A DNA stretch of 26,047 bases from Pseudomonadota bacterium (lineage in GTDB: Bacteria; Pseudomonadota; Gammaproteobacteria; Xanthomonadales; Xanthomonadaceae), in contig JAEWZE010000011.1 of NCBI GenBank assembly GCA_023395465.1, positions 1 to 26,047 on the forward strand, read 5' to 3'. The notes under the pieces are model-generated. The model saw nothing but the letters and a program-made list of their open reading frames with translations. It was not told the DNA's origin and did no database searches. This document shows positions 1-7,588 of this stretch, piece by piece. Each line of letters begins with the position of its first letter. The stretch's first letter is position 1. Position numbers and translations under genes: made by a program.

Positions 1-114
1 CAGCAGGCCTTTCCCGACCGGGAGATCGTGCAGGTGCCCTGCCGTCCGCTGATCTGGCAGAACGGCAGCCTGCATTGCGTGACCATGCAGTTGCCGGCCG
101 GACTGGTCGCCTGA
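1..114 (+). CDS. aguA: Agmatine deiminase, C-terminal end (partial)
   Basis: Only the last 37 codons are in the window, open at the left edge and ending in TGA. The enzyme hydrolyses agmatine to N-carbamoylputrescine and ammonia in the cytoplasm. The visible tail has the pattern NGSLHCVTMQLP; in the family the active-site cysteine sits in just such a Gly-x-x-His-Cys context close to the C-terminus, so the catalytic Cys is probably the one seen here. The identification is strengthened by the next gene, an N-carbamoylputrescine amidase starting 60 bp downstream on the same strand, which takes the product of this enzyme. With so little sequence the call rests on the motif plus context. Confidence 0.8.
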   Translation, partial: QQAFPDREIVQVPCRPLIWQNGSLHCVTMQLPAGLVA

Positions 115-161
115 TCCATCCTGCGGCCGCGGCGTTGCCGCAGCGGACACGGGCCCGGCCC

Positions 162-167
162 TACAAT
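162..167 (+). promoter_or_regulatory. Possible -10 element just before aguB
   Basis: TACAAT differs from the TATAAT consensus at one position and ends 6 bases before the aguB ATG. If used, transcription would begin at or next to the start codon and give a leaderless mRNA. No good -35 hexamer is present at 16-18 bp: TTGCCG at 135-140 is 21 bp away. aguB may equally be read through from aguA. Confidence 0.3.
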
Positions 168-173
168 GTGCCG

Positions 174-1076
174 ATGAACAAGCGCACTCTTCCCGTTGCC
201 CTGATCCAGGAAAAGAACCACGGCGACGCCGACGCCAACCTGTCGGTGATCGCCGAGCGGGTGGCCGACGCCGCGCGGCAGGGCGCCCGGCTCGTGCTGC
301 TGCAGGAACTGCACAACGGCTGCTATTTCTGCCAGCACGAATCGGTCGCCGAATTCGACCTGGCCGAGCCGATCCCGGGGCCAAGCACCGAGCGCCTGGG
401 CGCGCTCGCCAGGCAGCACGGCGTGGTGCTGGTGTCGTCGCTGTTCGAGCGCCGCGCCGCCGGCCTGTACCACAACACCGCAGTGGTGTTCGAGAAGGAC
501 GGCAGCATCGCGGGCAAGTACCGCAAGATGCACATCCCCGACGATCCGGGCTTCTACGAGAAGTTCTACTTCACCCCGGGCGACCTGGGCTTCGCGCCGA
601 TCGATACCTCGGTCGGCCGGCTCGGCGTGCTGGTGTGCTGGGACCAGTGGTACCCGGAAGCCGCGCGCCTGATGGCGCTGGCCGGCGCGGAACTGCTGCT
701 CTATCCCACCGCGATCGGCTGGGACCCCAGCGACGGGCAGGCCGAGAAGAACCGCCAGCGCGACGCCTGGGTGCTGAGCCATCGCGGCCATGCGGTCGCC
801 AATGGCCTGCCGGTGCTCTCGTGCAACCGGGTCGGACACGAGCCCTCCCCGCTTGCGGCCGAAGGTCCTGTCGGCGCCGGCGGCATCGACTTCTGGGGCA
901 ACAGCCACGTGCTGGGGCCGCAAGGCGAGTTCATCGCCGAAGCCGGCGCTGCGCCAAGCGTGCTGATGGCCGAGGTCGACCTCCAGCGCAGCGAACACGT
1001 GCGCCGGATCTGGCCGTTCCTGCGCGACCGCCGCATCGACGCCTACGAAGGACTGCTCAGGCGGTACATCGACTGA
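174..1076 (+). CDS. aguB: N-carbamoylputrescine amidase
   Basis: Carbon-nitrogen hydrolase (nitrilase superfamily), 300 aa, the usual length for the family. It hydrolyses N-carbamoylputrescine to putrescine, CO2 and ammonia, the last step of the agmatine route to putrescine. The nitrilase triad is visible: Glu45 in LLQELHNG, Lys118 in KYRKMHIPDD and Cys155 in LVCWDQWYPE. The ATG at 174 gives the family-typical N-terminus MNKRTLPVALIQ. The frame stays open upstream to about position 75, but that extension is Arg/Pro/Ala-rich and overlaps aguA, so it was not used. aguB follows aguA by 60 bp and is probably cotranscribed with it. The next gene on the strand is a TetR regulator 134 bp away with its own promoter. 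Confidence 0.95.
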   Translation: MNKRTLPVALIQEKNHGDADANLSVIAERVADAARQGARLVLLQELHNGCYFCQHESVAEFDLAEPIPGPSTERLGALARQHGVVLVSSLFERRAAGLYHNTAVVFEKDGSIAGKYRKMHIPDDPGFYEKFYFTPGDLGFAPIDTSVGRLGVLVCWDQWYPEAARLMALAGAELLLYPTAIGWDPSDGQAEKNRQRDAWVLSHRGHAVANGLPVLSCNRVGHEPSPLAAEGPVGAGGIDFWGNSHVLGPQGEFIAEAGAAPSVLMAEVDLQRSEHVRRIWPFLRDRRIDAYEGLLRRYID

Positions 1077-1175
1077 GGCGGCGCCTGGCATGAGCGACCG
1101 CATCCCGTGCAGCCGCGATCCGACACGCCGCCCGGACTCCTGCCCGGGGCCGGGAGCGATGCCGGACGCCCCCAC

Positions 1176-1204
1176 TTGATTGATACGAACGGTCGTGCTT
1201 TTAT
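1176..1204 (+). promoter_or_regulatory. tetR promoter with embedded TetR-type operator
   Basis: A -35-like TTGATT (1176-1181) and a -10-like TTTTAT (1199-1204) are 17 bp apart. The spacer is almost filled by a 16-bp imperfect palindrome, ATACGAACGGTCGTGC (1183-1198). A copy matching at 13 of 16 positions on the opposite strand occurs at 1869-1884. An operator between -35 and -10 is the classic layout for TetR autorepression. The predicted transcript start is close to the GTG at 1211, so the leader is very short or absent. Confidence 0.6.
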
Positions 1205-1210
1205 TGCGCC

Positions 1211-1822
1211 GTGCGTACCGCGGCCGCCTCCAGCAAGGGTGCCAGCACGCGCGAGGCGATCCTCGCGCGGTCGTACGCGCTGGCCTGCGTCCATGGGCTC
1301 GAGGGCCTCACCATCGGCACGGTCGCCGAGCAGGTCGGCATGTCCAAGAGCGGGGTGTTCGCCCATTTCGGTTCGCGCGAGGAACTGCAGCTGGCCACGC
1401 TCGACCTGGGCGGCGAACGGTTCGTCCAGTCCGTGCTGGTGCCCTCGCTGAAAGAGCGGCGTGGACTGGCGCGGTTGCGCGCCATCTTCGCCAACTGGGC
1501 CGAATGGGTGCGGCATGAAGACGATGGTGGCTGCCTGTTCCTGGCGGCCGCCGCCGAGTACGACGACCGTCCGGGTGCGGTCCGCGACCGTCTGCTGCGG
1601 CAGGAAGCCGAATGGCGCGACCAGCTGGCGCTCGCGGTGCGGCTGGCGATGGACAGCGGCGAACTGGATGCCGCGACCGAACCGGAGCAGTTCGCCTTCG
1701 AGATGTACGCGCTGGCGCTCGTGATCCACCACCACGCCGGGCTGACCGGCTACACCGATGCCCGTGCCCGCGGCGTCCGCAGTTTCGAGCGGCTGATCCG
1801 CAGCTACGCGCCCTCCCCCTGA
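1211..1822 (+). CDS. TetR/AcrR-family transcriptional repressor
   Basis: 203-aa one-component repressor. Residues about 12-60 form the TetR_N helix-turn-helix domain: STREAILARSYALACVHG, then GLTIGTVAEQVGMSKSGVF with the recognition helix, then AHFGSREELQLATL. The remainder is an all-helical ligand and dimer domain of the kind seen in several TetR subfamilies, with an aromatic and acidic stretch (WAEWVRHEDDGGCLF). The GTG start at 1211 puts the domain at the normal distance from the N-terminus. The gene is 21 bp upstream of an alpha/beta hydrolase. A palindrome in its own promoter recurs in front of that hydrolase, so autorepression and control of the neighbour are the simplest model. The ligand cannot be told from sequence. 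Confidence 0.93.
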   Translation: MRTAAASSKGASTREAILARSYALACVHGLEGLTIGTVAEQVGMSKSGVFAHFGSREELQLATLDLGGERFVQSVLVPSLKERRGLARLRAIFANWAEWVRHEDDGGCLFLAAAAEYDDRPGAVRDRLLRQEAEWRDQLALAVRLAMDSGELDAATEPEQFAFEMYALALVIHHHAGLTGYTDARARGVRSFERLIRSYAPSP

Positions 1823-1843
1823 CCCGCCTCGCGAGGTTCCCGC

Positions 1844-2911
1844 ATGGATATGCCGCGCTCCGGAAATAGCACGATCGTTCGTGCCGACAATGACCCGCCG
1901 GACCCGATTGCCGTCATCGACAGCCACGCCGTCCCGGACGTTCCCTCCGCTCCGCCTGCCGAAGCCGCCTGGATCTCCCGCGACTGGCGCTACGCCGTCC
2001 TGCGCAGGACGATGATGGCGCTTTCGCGGCTGTCGCCGACGACGGCGGTCGACGTGTTCGACCGCGTCTGGTTCACCCCGCCCAGGACGCGTCCGGGGAT
2101 CGAGGGCGCGCGCTGGCTGGCGCGCGGGCAGCCAATGGCCCTCCGACTGCATGGTCAGGACCTGCGCGCCTGGTCCTGGGGCGACGGACCCACGGTGCTG
2201 CTGGTGCACGGCTGGGGCGGCAACGCGGGGCAGATGCATGCGCTGGCCGGCACGCTGCTGGAGCGCGGGCTGCGCGTGGTCGGCTTCGACGCGCCCGCGC
2301 ATGGCGCGTCCGGCCCGAGCCGCATGGGCGGGCGTCGCGTGAGCATGATCGAGATCGCCGACGCGCTGCGGGTCGTGGCGGCGGCGGCCGGTCCACTTGC
2401 CGGCCTGGTCGCCCACTCCGGCGGCTGCACGGCGACCGCACTCGCGCTGCGCGAGGGCTGGACCGGACCGGAGAGGATGGCCTTCGTCGCGCCATTCGCC
2501 CTGCCCTCGATGGCGATCGAGCCCTTCGGTCGCGCCATCGGCGCCAGCGCACCGGTGACGGCCAGGTTCCGGGATCGGGTCGAGCGCCGGTTCGGGCGGC
2601 CCTGGACCGGGTTCGACATCCCGTCCCTGCCCGGCCTGCGCGACCTGCCGCCGCTGCTGCTGGTGCACGACCGCGAAGATCGCGAAGTGCCCTGGTTCCA
2701 CGGCCAGGCGGTGGCGCAGGCCTGGCCCGGTGCGCGGCTGCTCGCCACGCGCGGCCTTGGCCATCGCCGCGTCCTGCGCGATGCGGCGGTGCTGTCGCAG
2801 TTGGCCGGATTCCTCGCACAGGAATCCGCGGCGAGCCCGCGCGCCACGCCGGCCATGGCGCGGGCCGAACTCGACCAGGCGTTCGTATCCTCCGGTATCG
2901 CCCACGATTGA
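1844..2911 (+). CDS. Alpha/beta-hydrolase fold protein (start uncertain)
   Basis: 355 aa from the first ATG. Hydrolase landmarks: oxyanion-hole loop HGWGG (122-126), DAPAHG (149-154), nucleophile elbow AHSGG with Ser192, acid residue in HDREDREVP (Asp276 or Asp279) and catalytic His307 in GLGHRR. This makes it an esterase, lipase or similar serine hydrolase acting in the cytoplasm; the substrate is unknown. There is no signal peptide. Residues 1-46 are Pro/Ala/Asp-rich and resemble nothing in the family, while fold-like sequence begins near WRYAVLRR. A TetR-type operator and a GACAAT -10-like element lie inside codons 9-16, so translation may really begin downstream, for instance at the ATG pair at 2012 and 2015. 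It is likely regulated by the TetR gene 21 bp upstream. Confidence 0.85.
   Translation: MDMPRSGNSTIVRADNDPPDPIAVIDSHAVPDVPSAPPAEAAWISRDWRYAVLRRTMMALSRLSPTTAVDVFDRVWFTPPRTRPGIEGARWLARGQPMALRLHGQDLRAWSWGDGPTVLLVHGWGGNAGQMHALAGTLLERGLRVVGFDAPAHGASGPSRMGGRRVSMIEIADALRVVAAAAGPLAGLVAHSGGCTATALALREGWTGPERMAFVAPFALPSMAIEPFGRAIGASAPVTARFRDRVERRFGRPWTGFDIPSLPGLRDLPPLLLVHDREDREVPWFHGQAVAQAWPGARLLATRGLGHRRVLRDAAVLSQLAGFLAQESAASPRATPAMARAELDQAFVSSGIAHD
1869..1891 (+). promoter_or_regulatory. Second TetR-type operator with -10-like element
   Basis: GCACGATCGTTCGTGC (1869-1884) is palindromic at 14 of 16 positions. Its reverse complement matches the operator in the tetR promoter at 13 of 16. A -10-like GACAAT follows at 1886-1891, the same relative placement as at tetR, where the -10 begins right after the operator. 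The expected -35 position (1863-1868, GAAATA) is poor. The site lies inside the longest hydrolase frame. Confidence 0.55.
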
Positions 2912-3053
2912 CGTCGATCGGCCCGGCCGTCGCGCGAAGGAATTCGAACCGGTACGACGACGACAGGCGCGCCGATCCGCCGAGCGCCGGCTCCGCATCC
3001 GGTGCGCTTTTCCCGTCACCCGCGAAGCTCTACCCTTGTCGTCTTCCGAAGCC

Positions 3054-3077
3054 CGACGGCGCCGCAATGCGCCGTCG
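3054..3077 (+). other. Perfect 9-bp hairpin in the traB-like gene leader
   Basis: CGACGGCGC (3054-3062) and GCGCCGTCG (3069-3077) are exact inverted repeats around the loop CGCAAT. No T-run follows on either strand, so it is not a standard intrinsic terminator. It lies 36 bp before the TTG start of the next gene and 142 bp after the hydrolase stop. The rest of the 202-bp gap shows no convincing promoter. Confidence 0.4.
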
Positions 3078-3113
3078 TGTCGAAGCCCCCTTCGTCCATC
3101 CACGGACCCGTCC

Positions 3114-4325
3114 TTGAACGAAATTGCCGACACGGCCGCCGACTGGCGGTCGCAACCCCATGCCGTCGTCGAACGCGACGGCGTGCGCTACACCCTCCTC
3201 GGCACCGCCCATGTCTCGCGCGCCAGCGTGGACGCGGTGCGCGATGCGGTCGCCAGCGGCGATTTCGACGCGGTCGCGGTCGAGCTCGACGAACAGCGCC
3301 TGGCCGCGGTCACCGATCCCGACGCGCTGGCCCGGCTGGACCTGGTCAAGGTGTTGCGCGAAGGCAAGACGCCGCTGTTCGCCGCCAATCTCGCGCTGGC
3401 CAGCTACCAGCGGCGCCTGGCCGAGCAGCTGGGCATCGAGCCCGGCGCGGAGCTGAAGGCGGCGGTCGAGGACGCGCGCGCGCGCGGGCTGCCGATGCAC
3501 CTGATCGATCGCGACGTCGGCCTGACATTCCGGCGCGCCCTGCAGAGCCTGGGCTGGTGGCAGCGGACGAAGCTCGGTGGCGGCCTCGTTGCGGGCCTGA
3601 TCATCGACGAGGAGGTCGCCGAACACGACATCGAGAAGCTCAAGCAGGGCGACATGCTGCAGGCCAGCTTCAGCGAATTCGCCGAGCAGACCCCGGAACT
3701 GTACGAGGCGCTGATCGCCGAACGCGACCGCTACATGGCCGCGCGCCTGCGCGAGACCGCGGGCGAGGCGCGCGACGTGCTGGCGGTGGTGGGGGCCGGC
3801 CACCTCGACGGACTCGCCCGGCACCTGCGCGAGGAGGACGCCACGCCGGGATCGGTCACCGCTTCGCTGGAGACGATCAAGCCGAAATCGAAGCTGCCGG
3901 TCATGGAGTTGTGCATCGCTGCGTTCCTGCTCGGCGGCTTCGCGTGGGGCTTCGCCAGTGGTGGTCTCGACGTCGGCGCCGACCTGCTGTTGTACTGGGT
4001 GCTGTGGACCGGCGGCCTCGGCGCGCTGGGCTGCCTGGTTGCCGGTGGACACCCCTTGAGCATCCTCGGCGCGTTCGTGTCCTCGCCGTTCACGCCCCTG
4101 CATCCGGCGCTGGCCTCGGGCACGGTCAGCGCGTTGATCGAGGCTGGGGTGCGCAAGCCGACCTATGCCGATTTCATGGCGCTGCGGGAAGACGTGAACA
4201 CGGTGCGCGGCTGGTGGCGCAATCGCGTGGCGCGCGTGCTGGTCAATTTCTTCCTCACTTCGCTGGGCACGGCGGTCGGCGTGTGGACCGGCGGCGCGAG
4301 GATGCTGGCCCGGCTGTTCGGCTGA
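3114..4325 (+). CDS. TraB/PrgY (GumN-like) family membrane protein
   Basis: 403 aa with the TraB-family pattern: GTAHVS near the N-terminus (Gly30-His33), VELDEQR (57-62 region), and a second Gly-x-x-His motif GAGHLDGL (227-234). These are the paired motifs proposed as a metal or catalytic centre in the TraB/Tiki-like superfamily. The C-terminal third carries hydrophobic segments near 263-282, 288-310, 314-325 and 373-393, so the soluble domain is membrane-anchored at its C-terminus. Members include the enterococcal pheromone-shutdown protein PrgY; the role in proteobacteria is not established. The start is a TTG: the frame runs far upstream, but that part is Arg-rich and overlaps the hydrolase, and no in-frame ATG or GTG is better placed. 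The gene is convergent with the RND operon. Confidence 0.85.
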   Translation: MNEIADTAADWRSQPHAVVERDGVRYTLLGTAHVSRASVDAVRDAVASGDFDAVAVELDEQRLAAVTDPDALARLDLVKVLREGKTPLFAANLALASYQRRLAEQLGIEPGAELKAAVEDARARGLPMHLIDRDVGLTFRRALQSLGWWQRTKLGGGLVAGLIIDEEVAEHDIEKLKQGDMLQASFSEFAEQTPELYEALIAERDRYMAARLRETAGEARDVLAVVGAGHLDGLARHLREEDATPGSVTASLETIKPKSKLPVMELCIAAFLLGGFAWGFASGGLDVGADLLLYWVLWTGGLGALGCLVAGGHPLSILGAFVSSPFTPLHPALASGTVSALIEAGVRKPTYADFMALREDVNTVRGWWRNRVARVLVNFFLTSLGTAVGVWTGGARMLARLFG

Positions 4326-4456
4326 GCCGGACGCGCGGACCCGCGCCGGGAACGACGCTCAGAACAAGGTGGACGCACCGTTGGCGGCGTTGTGCGCCAC
4401 TGCTCCGCCTTCGGCGATGTGCGCCGGGGCGGACACAGCGGCAGCGGGCGCCGACA

Positions 4457-4493
4457 GCCGGTCCGGTGGCGCCATCGCGCCGCCCGGACCGGC
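4457..4493. terminator. Two-tier hairpin between convergent genes
   Basis: GCCGGTCCGG (4457-4466) pairs exactly with CCGGACCGGC (4484-4493). Inside it GGCGC (4468-4472) pairs with GCGCC (4477-4481) around a CATC loop. The structure sits 4 bp beyond the stop of the minus-strand RND permease and 131 bp beyond the stop of the TraB-like gene. There is no U-tract on either side, so it may act as a weak terminator or a 3'-end stabiliser. The rest of 4326-4497 shows no gene. Confidence 0.4.
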
Positions 4494-4497
4494 CGGA

Positions 4498-7400
4498 TCA
4501 AGTTCCGGGCGACGCCGCGGGGACGGCTTCACCGGATCCGCGTGCCCTGTCGCCGCGCGCGCGCCGCACCAGCCGCGACGTGCCGTTGCGCAGGTCGTCG
4601 AGGAGCGCGTAGATCGTCGGCAGGAACAACAGGCTGACCACGGTCGAGAACGCCAGGCCACCGGCGATCGCCCGGGCCATCGGGTGGTAGGGCGGCATGC
4701 CTTCGGCGGTGTCGGTGTTGAGCGCGATGGGGATCATCGCCAGGATCGCCGTGCCCATGGTCATCATGATCGGACGCAGCCGCTCGCGGCTGCCTTCCAC
4801 CAGCGCATCGGTACGGGGCATGCCGCGCCGCCGCAGGTTGTTGATGTGCTCGATCATGACGATGCCGTTGTTCACCACGACGCCCATCAGCACCAGGATG
4901 CCGATCACGGCCATGATGTTCATCTCTGTGCCGGTGATCCAGAACAGCCAGTACACCCCGAAGATCGAGAACAGCACGCAGGACATGATCGCCGTCGGGA
5001 ACAGCAGCGATTCGAACACCGCGGCCATGATCACCAGCATCAGCACCAGCGCGATCATGATCGCCTGCACCATCTGCTGCATGCCGTCGAAGTTGATGTT
5101 GAAGCCCATGCCTGTGAAGGTGTAGCCGTAGCCGGGCGGGAACTGCATCCCGTCGAGCGCCGTTTCGATGGCCTTGCGCGCGTCCTCCATCGACACGTCC
5201 TTCGCCAGCCCGGCCTCGATCCGTAGCATGGTCTGGCGGTTCATGCGCTGGATCGCCGTCGAGGCGGGATTGACCGACACGTCGACCATCGCCAGCAGCG
5301 GCACTTCGGTGCCCCCGGGCGCGCGCACCATGAAGGTGGCCAGGTCTTCGAAGCCGTAGCTCTCGGAGCCCGCAAAGCGCACATTGACCGGGATCTCGAC
5401 ATCGCCCCGATGGAAATCGCGCAGCGAGGAGCCGCGCAGCGCCATGCCGACGAACTGCGCCACTTCCTGCGCGCTGAAGCCGTAGGCCGCCGCCCGCTCG
5501 CGATCCACGCGCACCGACAGCTCGGTATTGGCGTCGCCCGTATCGACCCGCACGTCGCGCAGCGCAGGATTGCGGTTGAGCATCGGCACGATGTCGTCGG
5601 CCAGTTCCTCGAGCGCCTGGGTCGAATCCCCGACCAGGCTGAAGCGGATCCCCTGCCCTTCGCTGCCCATTCCGCCGGGCCAGCCGATGCCGGTGGTCGC
5701 CCGCGCGGACTTCGGCAGGCCTTCGCGCACCTGCTCCTCGATCTGCTTGGTCAGTTCGCGATCGTTGATGTCCAGGAACAGGCGCGTGAACGCCCAGCCC
5801 TGTTCGCTGTAGCGGCTGTAGACCTTGTCGATGTGGAAGCGTTCGCGGTTGGCGTTGACGAAGTCCTCGACGCGCGCCACCTCACGCCCCATCTCCTCCT
5901 TGGAGTAGGCGCCCTTCCACTGGTAGTAGATGTTGATCGAGCTGTCGTCGCCGTCGTCGCCGCCGCCCTTGGTGTTCATCATCGGGTAGGCGCTGACCAG
6001 CGAGATGGCGAGGATGCCGGCGACGCTCCAGCCGCGGTGCTCGAGCGTCCAGCGCAGCAGCCGCGCATAGCGTCGCTGCATGGCGTTGATGAAGGGCGAC
6101 TTCAGCGCCGGCGGGGTCTTCATGCGCGCCGAGAGCATCGGGATCAGGCTCACCGCCACCAGCCACGAGGCCAGCAGCGAAACCGAGATGGTCACCGCCA
6201 GCTGCGAGAGGTAGATGGTGATGATGTTGTTCTCGCCGAACAGCATCGGCAGGAACACCACGCAGTGGCACAGCGTGCCGGCCGACAGTGCGATGGCGAC
6301 GTGGCGGGTACCGATGATCGAGGCCAGCGCCGGCTTGTCGGGGTATTTCTCCCGCTCCTGGTAGATGCTTTCGACCACCACCACGGCATTGTCCACCAGC
6401 ATGCCCACGGCCAGCAGCAGGCCCATCATCGAGATGATGTTGAGCGAGATCCCGGCGAAGTACATGAAGCCCAGGGTCATGATGAAGCAGATCGGGATGG
6501 CGGTGGTCACCATCAGCGTCGAAGGCCAGTGCCGCAGGAAGGCGTACAGCACGATCACCGACAGCGCCAGGCCGATGGCGCCGGCCTCGGCCAGGGCCAG
6601 CAGCGAGCCGGTGACCGCCTCGCCCTGGTCGTCGACGACCTCGATGCCGACCCCACGCATCGCCGGATCGCCCTCGAGCGCCGCGACCTCGGCACGGACC
6701 GCGCGCGAGAGGTCGACCAGGTTGGCGGCGCGTTCCTTGTACACGTCCACTGCGACGCTCGGCTTGCCCTCGAGCTGGCGCACGTAGTTCATGCGCTGCG
6801 GCTGCAGGCTGACGTCGGCGACATCGGACAGGCGCGTGCCGCGGTCGCCGACCGGCAGGTCGCGCAATGCCTGCAGTTCCTGCAGCTCGCCGCGCGGCTG
6901 CACGCGCAGGCGCTGGCCGTCCTGGGTGATCTGCCCCGCGGAGACCGAGAAGTTCGCCGCCTGCAGGCGCTGCACCAGCTCGTTGAGCGCCACGCCATGC
7001 GCGCTCAGCCGGTCCTTGTCGAGCGCGACCAGCACCTCCTGGCGGGCCACGCCCTCCACCTCCACGCGCGCCACCCCCGGCAGCCGCTCCAGGCGCTGCT
7101 TCACGCTGCGCTCGATCAGGTCGGCGCGCGCGGTCAGGTCCTCGTCGCTGGTCAGGCGCAGGCTCATCGCCTCGCGATCGCTGGTGCTCCAGCGCTGCAC
7201 GTAATAGCGGCGGAAATCGTCCGGCAGCTGGTCGCGCACCGCGTCGATCCGCTCGCGCGCCTCGGAGGCGGCGATGGCGATGTCGCGGTTCCAGTCGCTG
7301 AACTCGACCTGGATCTGGCCGCCCTCGGAATTGGCGCGCGAGTTCATCGACTTGATGCCCGCCATCGTCGCCAGCGCTTCCTCCACCGGCCGCACGATGT

Positions 7401-7584
7401 TGCGCTCGACCTCTTCCGGGGTGGAGCCCGGGTACGGCAGCGAGACGAAGAAGAACGGGATCGTCGCCTCCGGCTCGGCCTCCAGCGGCAGCCGGAACGA
7501 GGCGATCAGGCCGATCGCCACCATCGAGACGAACAGCATGATGGTGGTGACGGGGCGGCGGATGGACAGCTCGGTGATGTTCAT
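4498..7584 (-). CDS. RND efflux permease, second subunit (1028 aa)
   Basis: Inner-membrane resistance-nodulation-division permease of about 12 transmembrane helices and two large periplasmic loops. The N-terminus MNITELSIRRPVTTIMLF and RxRPIMMT-type sequence before TM11 are typical of hydrophobe/amphiphile exporters. In TM4 the sequence is GMLVDNAVVVVES, so Asp398 matches AcrB Asp407 but position 399 is Asn, not Asp. In TM10 the sequence GVVVNNGIVMIE has Asn905 where AcrB has Lys940. A Gly/Asp-rich loop lies at 539-548. It starts 4 bp after the first permease stops, so the two are made together. The pairing recalls MdtABC-type systems, where two different permeases mix in one trimer. Substrate unknown. 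The ATG at 7584 aligns with the normal first helix. Confidence 0.93.
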   Translation of the reverse strand: MNITELSIRRPVTTIMLFVSMVAIGLIASFRLPLEAEPEATIPFFFVSLPYPGSTPEEVERNIVRPVEEALATMAGIKSMNSRANSEGGQIQVEFSDWNRDIAIAASEARERIDAVRDQLPDDFRRYYVQRWSTSDREAMSLRLTSDEDLTARADLIERSVKQRLERLPGVARVEVEGVARQEVLVALDKDRLSAHGVALNELVQRLQAANFSVSAGQITQDGQRLRVQPRGELQELQALRDLPVGDRGTRLSDVADVSLQPQRMNYVRQLEGKPSVAVDVYKERAANLVDLSRAVRAEVAALEGDPAMRGVGIEVVDDQGEAVTGSLLALAEAGAIGLALSVIVLYAFLRHWPSTLMVTTAIPICFIMTLGFMYFAGISLNIISMMGLLLAVGMLVDNAVVVVESIYQEREKYPDKPALASIIGTRHVAIALSAGTLCHCVVFLPMLFGENNIITIYLSQLAVTISVSLLASWLVAVSLIPMLSARMKTPPALKSPFINAMQRRYARLLRWTLEHRGWSVAGILAISLVSAYPMMNTKGGGDDGDDSSINIYYQWKGAYSKEEMGREVARVEDFVNANRERFHIDKVYSRYSEQGWAFTRLFLDINDRELTKQIEEQVREGLPKSARATTGIGWPGGMGSEGQGIRFSLVGDSTQALEELADDIVPMLNRNPALRDVRVDTGDANTELSVRVDRERAAAYGFSAQEVAQFVGMALRGSSLRDFHRGDVEIPVNVRFAGSESYGFEDLATFMVRAPGGTEVPLLAMVDVSVNPASTAIQRMNRQTMLRIEAGLAKDVSMEDARKAIETALDGMQFPPGYGYTFTGMGFNINFDGMQQMVQAIMIALVLMLVIMAAVFESLLFPTAIMSCVLFSIFGVYWLFWITGTEMNIMAVIGILVLMGVVVNNGIVMIEHINNLRRRGMPRTDALVEGSRERLRPIMMTMGTAILAMIPIALNTDTAEGMPPYHPMARAIAGGLAFSTVVSLLFLPTIYALLDDLRNGTSRLVRRARGDRARGSGEAVPAASPGT

Positions 7585-7588
7585 CGGC

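Noticed and set aside
1043..3133. A 696-codon minus-strand frame across the tetR and hydrolase genes
   Set aside because: Arg/Gly/His-rich shadow with no recognisable fold; both plus-strand genes have clear family motifs and starts.
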